This document shows positions 60,158 to 64,000 of a DNA stretch of 64,000 bases, one piece after another (the first letter of the stretch is position 1; each line of letters starts with the position of its first letter). The notes under the pieces were generated by a model. The model had not been told where the DNA came from, made no database searches, and saw only the letters and a list, made by a program, of their open reading frames with translations. The position numbers and the translations under genes are program-made. The stretch comes from JAMXLO01 sp963850535 (GTDB taxonomy: Bacteria; Pseudomonadota; Alphaproteobacteria; Acetobacterales; Acetobacteraceae): the NCBI GenBank assembly GCA_963850535.1, contig CAWKMC010000020.1, positions 124,001-188,000 on the forward strand, written 5' to 3'.

Positions 60158-60870
60158 GCCGGAATGGCCTGGCGGCGGTCGCGGGCAATGTCGAGGAATA
60201 CCTCCTCCATGTCGTCCCGCCCGTATCGATCGAGCAAATCCTGAGGGCTGCCGCGATCCACGATGCGCCCGCGCTTGAGCATCAGTACGTCGGAGCAGAG
60301 CCGCTCCACCTCCGCCATGTTGTGCGAGGCAAGCAGGATGGTGCAGCCGCTCTCCTCGCGGTAGCGCTCCAGCCAGGTGCGCACCCAGTCGCCGGTATCC
60401 GGGTCAAGACTGGCGGTCGGTTCGTCCAGAAGCAGCAATTCGGGCCGGTTGATCAATGCCTTCGCCAATGCGACGCGAGTCTTCTGTCCTGCCGACAGCT
60501 TGCCCGCAGGCCGATCCAGCAGGTCAACCAGCTCCAGCTCCGAAGCCAACGCGGCAATCCGTCGCTCCAGCTGCGGGACGTCGTACAGATGGCCATACAC
60601 CCGCAGGTTCTCTGCCACGGACAGCCGCTGCGGAAGCGAGACATAGGGCGAGGAGAAATTCATCCGCGCCAATGCCGGGAAGCGTTCGCGTCCCATGTCG
60701 TGACCCAGCACCTCGATGGTGCCGGCGGTCGGGATCAGCAATCCCAGCAGCATGCCGATGGTCGTGGTCTTGCCGGCGCCATTGCCACCCAGCAGACCGA
60801 CGGTCGATCCAAGGGGGACGGTGAAACTGATATCGTCCACAGCCAAGGTATCATCGTATCGCTTGGTCAA
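60154..60870 (-). CDS. ABC exporter ATP-binding protein
   Basis: 238 residues. Walker A GLLGGNGAGKTTTIGMLLGL, Q-loop FSSPYVSLPQRLSVAENLRV, signature GKLSAGQKTRVALAKALINR, Walker B LLLLDEPTASLDPDTGDWVR, H-loop LLASHNMAEVERLCSDVL. Matches the NatA/CcmA-type group that pairs with ABC-2 permeases, as here. Divergent from the phosphatase gene. Confidence 0.92.
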   Translation of the reverse strand: MTKRYDDTLAVDDISFTVPLGSTVGLLGGNGAGKTTTIGMLLGLLIPTAGTIEVLGHDMGRERFPALARMNFSSPYVSLPQRLSVAENLRVYGHLYDVPQLERRIAALASELELVDLLDRPAGKLSAGQKTRVALAKALINRPELLLLDEPTASLDPDTGDWVRTWLERYREESGCTILLASHNMAEVERLCSDVLMLKRGRIVDRGSPQDLLDRYGRDDMEEVFLDIARDRRQAIPA

Positions 60871-60967
60871 ATGGCTGACTTCGGATGCCGTTCATGGGCC
60901 GGGGATATCCCGTCTCATGCGCACGGGGAATTGGCGATTTGTGCATGGGTACCTAGGTTGTGCGTCT

Positions 60968-61684
60968 ATGATCGATTTCATCCCGGCCCCGGCCAGCCTG
61001 CCTCCCGGCCAACGGGTCTATGCCGTTGGCGACGTGCATGGGTGCCTGGACCGACTCGTGGCTCTGCACGAGCTGATCGGCACCGACCTGGCTGAACGCC
61101 CAACCGACAGCGCCGTGCTGGTCCATCTGGGCGATTACGTTGATCGGGGGCCGGACAGCGCCGGCGTGGTGGCGCGATTGGCCGACTGCGAGGCGCTCCC
61201 CGGGACACTCACCGTCAACCTGATGGGCAACCACGAGCACATGATGCTGGCCGCGCTCGTCAGCGGTGAAGCCGAAACGACCGAGCTTTGGCTGGCCAAT
61301 GGCGGTGCCAATTCGCTGCTGAGCTGGGGCGTCCCGCGTTCGGCGCAGCCCCGCGAGTGGCCCAATTACTTGCCCATTCCCCACTTGCTGTTCCTGCGCG
61401 ACCTTGCGGTGTGCCACGAAGCGGGAGGCTATTTATTCGTGCATGCGGGTATTCGGCCCGGGATCCCTCTGGAGCGCCAGAGCCGACACGACCTGATGTG
61501 GATCCGCGAGCCGTTCCTGTCGTCCAAGGTGACATTCGGTCCGGTGGTTGTGCACGGTCACACGCCACGGCAAGAACCGGTGGTACGCTCGAATCGCATC
61601 GGAATCGATACTGGAGCGGTGATGGGCGGGGTGCTGACATGCGCGGTACTGGAGGAGGACCGTCTCGGTTTCATTACGGCTTAA
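60968..61684 (+). CDS. Metallophosphoesterase, serine/threonine protein phosphatase (PPP) type
   Basis: 238 residues from ATG 60968. The full PPP motif set is visible: VYAVGDVHGCLDRLVALHEL (GDxHG), VHLGDYVDRGPDSAGVVARL (GDxVDRG), NLMGNHEHMMLAALVSGE (GNHE), GYLFVHAGIRPG (HAG) and VVVHGHTPRQEPVVRSN. All metal ligands are present, so an active enzyme is expected. Close to bacterial PrpA/PrpB and diadenosine tetraphosphatase ApaH-like enzymes. 40 bases before the HldE-like gene. Confidence 0.9.
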   Translation: MIDFIPAPASLPPGQRVYAVGDVHGCLDRLVALHELIGTDLAERPTDSAVLVHLGDYVDRGPDSAGVVARLADCEALPGTLTVNLMGNHEHMMLAALVSGEAETTELWLANGGANSLLSWGVPRSAQPREWPNYLPIPHLLFLRDLAVCHEAGGYLFVHAGIRPGIPLERQSRHDLMWIREPFLSSKVTFGPVVVHGHTPRQEPVVRSNRIGIDTGAVMGGVLTCAVLEEDRLGFITA

Positions 61685-61724
61685 CGCGCTTGTGTAACCG
61701 GACTCCCTGGATTACGGCAGCTCC

Positions 61725-63041
61725 ATGAAGCAGAGCGAGACGGCGCAGCTAACCGAGGCAGTGCGTCTGCTGAGCCGCACCAGCGTGCTGGTGGTCGGCG
61801 ATGTGATGCTCGACCGTTATGTATACGGCGCAGTCGATCGGATCAGTCCGGAGGCGCCGGTTCCGATCCTGACCGTCGAGCGCGAGCTGGCAATGCCGGG
61901 CGGTGCCGGCAATGTTGTGCGCAACCTCACCGCGCTTGGCGCGGCCGTGGCATTCATTTCGGTTGTCGGGGACGACCAGGCCGGTTCCGATCTCACTGGC
62001 TTGATTGGCGGTCAGCCTAACGTTGAGCCCTGGCTCCTGGTGCAAGGCGGTCGCACCACCACGCTCAAAACCCGGATGCTCGCCGCTGGTCAGCAGCTGC
62101 TGCGCGCCGATCGCGAGGAGACCTCGCCGATCCAGCCTCGGCTCGGGGAGCGGCTCCTGAGGATCGCCCGCGACGCGATGGCTGCGACCTCCGTCACGGT
62201 GCTGTCGGACTTTCACAAAGGGCTGTTCGCCGGCGAATTGCCTGCCCAGTTGATCGGGGCTGCGCGTGAAGCGGGCCGCAAGGTCATCGTCGATCCGAAA
62301 GGCCCCGACTACTCCCGCTATGCCGGCGCCGATTTCATCGTGCCGAACCGCAGCGACCTGGCCGAAGCGACCGGCATGCCGGTGCATTGCGAGGCGGCCA
62401 TTGTCGCGGCGGCCACGGCGCTCCGCCAACGGCACGGATTCGGCGCGGTGCTGGTGACCCGCGGCAACGACGGCATGACCCTGTTGGACGACAACGGCGC
62501 GCTGCATTTCCCGGCCGAGGCAGCCGAAGTGTACGACATTGCCGGTGCAGGAGACACGGCTGTGGCCGTGTTGGCCGCCGGCATCGCTGCACGCGTGGAC
62601 CTGCCGGTGGCGGTGCGGCTCGCCAACATCGCTGCCGGTGTCGTCGTCGGGAAGATCGGGACTGCGGTGGCGCGCGAAGCGGACCTGATTGCGGCGCTGT
62701 CGCCGCAGGGCGGTGCGCTGCGCAAGATCGTCTCGCGCGATGCCGCCGTCGAGCACGTGCAGCGCTGGCATCACAAGGGCTGGCGGGTGGGCTTCATTGC
62801 TGGCGGTTTCGATCCGCTGCTGCCAGAGGATCTGCAACGCCTGGAGCAGGCACGCGAGGACTGCGATCGGCTGGTGGTTGGGCTGAAGTCGCCATTGGCG
62901 GACGCAACGCAGCCTGAAGCGGCGCGCGCCGGCATGCTGGCCAGCCTGGCCAGCGTCGACCTGGTCACGGTGTACAGCGAGCCCGAGCCCGGCGCCCTGA
63001 TGGCTGCACTGCAACCCGACCTCGCGCTGGCGCAGGAATAA
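61725..63041 (+). CDS. HldE/RfaE-like protein: intact heptose kinase domain, degenerate adenylyltransferase domain
   Basis: 438 residues. Domain 1 (about 20-320) is a PfkB-type D-glycero-beta-D-manno-heptose-7-phosphate kinase: VLVVGDVMLDRYVYGAVDRI, then ISPEAPVPILTVERELAMPG and GAGNVVRNL, with the catalytic base in DIAGAGDTAVAVL. Domain 2 (about 350-438) follows HldE order but the nucleotidyl-transfer site is lost: normal GCFDLLHPGH reads GGFDPLLPEDL, and the distal KGAD segment is absent. It should phosphorylate but not adenylylate, so a separate HldC/RfaE2 would be needed. Start ATG 61725. Confidence 0.85.
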   Translation: MKQSETAQLTEAVRLLSRTSVLVVGDVMLDRYVYGAVDRISPEAPVPILTVERELAMPGGAGNVVRNLTALGAAVAFISVVGDDQAGSDLTGLIGGQPNVEPWLLVQGGRTTTLKTRMLAAGQQLLRADREETSPIQPRLGERLLRIARDAMAATSVTVLSDFHKGLFAGELPAQLIGAAREAGRKVIVDPKGPDYSRYAGADFIVPNRSDLAEATGMPVHCEAAIVAAATALRQRHGFGAVLVTRGNDGMTLLDDNGALHFPAEAAEVYDIAGAGDTAVAVLAAGIAARVDLPVAVRLANIAAGVVVGKIGTAVAREADLIAALSPQGGALRKIVSRDAAVEHVQRWHHKGWRVGFIAGGFDPLLPEDLQRLEQAREDCDRLVVGLKSPLADATQPEAARAGMLASLASVDLVTVYSEPEPGALMAALQPDLALAQE

Positions 63042-63145
63042 TCGACGGCTGCCAATGCGGCGCTGTGAAGCGCTTCAGAGCCGATGGGACTGTTCTTCGT
63101 CATTCTCCGCCCATGGGCAGAACGCCAGCGAGGAGGAGAGAGACA

Positions 63146-63415
63146 ATGAAGACCATGCTGTTTGCCGTCGGCGCCATGATGAGCCTGAGCGCATTCGGTG
63201 TGGCATACGCTGGCGAGGGCGAGGGTGTGGGCCCCAACAGTCAGTTCACCCAGGTGGCCGGTGTCGTGGCGCAGGCGCCTGCGCAGAACGTCCGGCCCGT
63301 CGCGATGGCGGGCACCGCTGCATCGCCGCAATACTTCTTTGCACGGTCGCATCGCGGCACTTGGCTGTTCCCTGCAGATGCAGACCGGCGGCGGCAACTG
63401 AGAGATCACCGCTGA
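63146..63415 (+). CDS. Small secreted hypothetical protein
   Basis: 89 residues from ATG 63146, preceded by AGGAGGAG. The signal peptide MKTMLFAVGAMMSLSAFGVA ends AYA, leaving about 66 residues without recognisable domain (VAGVVAQAPAQNVRPVAMAG, then SPQYFFARSHRGTWLFPADA). Family unknown to me. A strong hairpin follows 16 bases later, supporting a real monocistronic gene. The C-terminal RRQLRDHR may be a slipped end, because the alternative frame ends TGGGN. Confidence 0.6.
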   Translation: MKTMLFAVGAMMSLSAFGVAYAGEGEGVGPNSQFTQVAGVVAQAPAQNVRPVAMAGTAASPQYFFARSHRGTWLFPADADRRRQLRDHR

Positions 63416-63430
63416 ACAGGACTGCGATGT

Positions 63431-63456
63431 AAAGGCCGGCTGCGAAGCCGGCCTTT
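63431..63456 (+). terminator. Intrinsic-type hairpin
   Basis: AAAGGCCGGC-tgcgaa-GCCGGCCTTT is a perfect 10-base-pair stem with a 6-base loop, 16 bases after the small secreted gene stop. The A/T tails are symmetrical, so it may act in both directions. Confidence 0.75.
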
Positions 63457-63544
63457 CTGCTTCAACAGCAACATGGACCAAGGGTCTCGGCAGGCCGAGC
63501 GCAGAATGTCGCCGCACACGTGCCAAGCGTGGTAGTCTTGTCGC

Positions 63545-64000
63545 GTGAGCGACGTTGGCAGCGGACTCGACCGCACCGGCAAGCCCGCGGGTAGCCGTCG
63601 GCTCATCGCTGTCGTTTACGCCGATATGGTTGGCTACAGCCGGCTCATCAGTCGTCGACGATGCCGGCACCCTGCGCCGCCTTCGCACCCTTCGGCGCGC
63701 GCTCATCGACCCCGCAATCCGCGATTACGGCGGCAGGGTGGTGCAGACCGGCGGAGATTCCCTGCTGATCGCGTTCGACAGCATCGACGGTGCAGTGCGG
63801 TGCGCTGTCAGGGTGCAGCAACAGGTGCCGGTCTATGACGGTGACCAACCGTCCGACCGCCGCATTCGCTTTCGCGTCGGCATCGACATGGGCGACGCGA
63901 TCCCAGACGGCACCGACCTCCACGGCGATGCCGTGAATATTGCCGCCAGGCTGGAGGCGGCCAGTCCCGTGGGCGGCATCTGTGCTTCGCGCTCAGTTCG
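63545..64000 (+). pseudogene. Class III cyclase-TPR paralogue (copy 4), frameshifted, cut by the window end
   Basis: From GTG 63545 the protein reads SRRLIAVVYADMVGYSRLIS and is then lost. A one-base change near 63645-63652 gives VDDAGTLRRLRTLRRALIDP, then YGGRVVQTGGDSLLIAFDSI and LHGDAVNIAARLEA to the end of the window. It has the Gln-for-Lys change of copies 1 and 3. The C-terminal part is not visible. Sits downstream of the hairpin at 63431-63456 and is separate from the 7.6-13 kb run. Confidence 0.8.

Noticed and set aside
61749..63014. Minus-strand open frame of 421 codons opposite the HldE-like gene
   Set aside because: Coextensive with the heptose-kinase-like gene, whose motifs are unambiguous.

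Overview
The window looks like chromosomal DNA of a high-GC alphaproteobacterium. Rhodospirillales or an Acetobacteraceae-like lineage is my inference, from a ChpT-type phosphotransferase next to a che operon, a DUF3311/MctP symporter pair, YcgN, and tandem class III cyclases with TPR tails. I see no rRNA, CRISPR array, insertion sequence or prophage. Two tRNA genes (Trp-CCA and Gly-TCC) are present.

Layout. 1-3.1 kb: a tight minus-strand operon nfu > rutE-like > tsaB > rimI, then a class-I glutamine-amidotransferase-like hydrolase. 3.2-6.8 kb: lolA, a divergent LuxR-type regulator with a degenerate receiver, and an ADP-forming acyl-CoA synthetase. 7.0-13.0 kb: a frameshifted Uma2-like gene and three consecutive adenylate/guanylate cyclase-TPR genes. 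A fourth paralogue begins at 63.5 kb and runs off the window. 13.0-18.9 kb: a SPOR-domain lytic transglycosylase, a Wzm/Wzt-type exporter, a class III CoA-transferase, and a coiled-coil protein next to an uncharacterised actin-fold ATPase. 18.9-22.5 kb: two VOC proteins, a GST, an Asp-box beta-propeller coupled to a MoaD/ThiS-like protein, and a divergent TetR regulator with a clear palindromic operator. 22.6-23.6 kb: nusG, secE and tRNA-Trp, without the ribosomal protein genes that usually follow. 23.7-30.3 kb: small secreted proteins, a DUF4399 pair, a caspase/FGE-sulfatase fusion, tRNA-Gly, a pyruvate kinase remnant and a DUF3311/MctP transporter. 30.3-37.9 kb: a polytopic membrane protein, exonuclease III, a catabolic set (two-subunit aconitase-family dehydratase, FAH-family enzyme, YcgN, DapA-family aldolase) and a YgjP-type metallopeptidase. 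38-47.2 kb: a sugar-type ABC importer with two tandem substrate-binding proteins (one broken), two amidohydrolases, a 3-hydroxyisobutyrate dehydrogenase-family enzyme, a GGCT-like protein and a broken D-threonine aldolase-type gene. 47.3-53.6 kb: a chemotaxis operon cheA-cheW-cheY-cheB-cheR with a chpT-like gene upstream. 53.7-64 kb: moaA, a broken patatin-like membrane protein, a SYLF protein, a histidine phosphatase, an ABC-2 exporter, a PPP-family phosphatase, an HldE-like kinase with a ruined adenylyltransferase domain, and the fourth cyclase.

A striking property is the number of single-base frameshifts. About twenty lie in about a dozen otherwise well-conserved genes, and roughly half are between 38.6 and 47.7 kb. 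They could be assembly errors or recent gene decay; the sequence alone cannot decide. Coordinates of broken genes are given for the whole gene, with the break position in the text.

The best candidates for something undescribed are the actin-like/coiled-coil pair (17.4-18.9 kb), the ubiquitin-like/beta-propeller pair (20.0-21.4 kb), the cyclase-TPR array with a replaced substrate-specificity lysine, and the HldE-like protein without its HxGH site.
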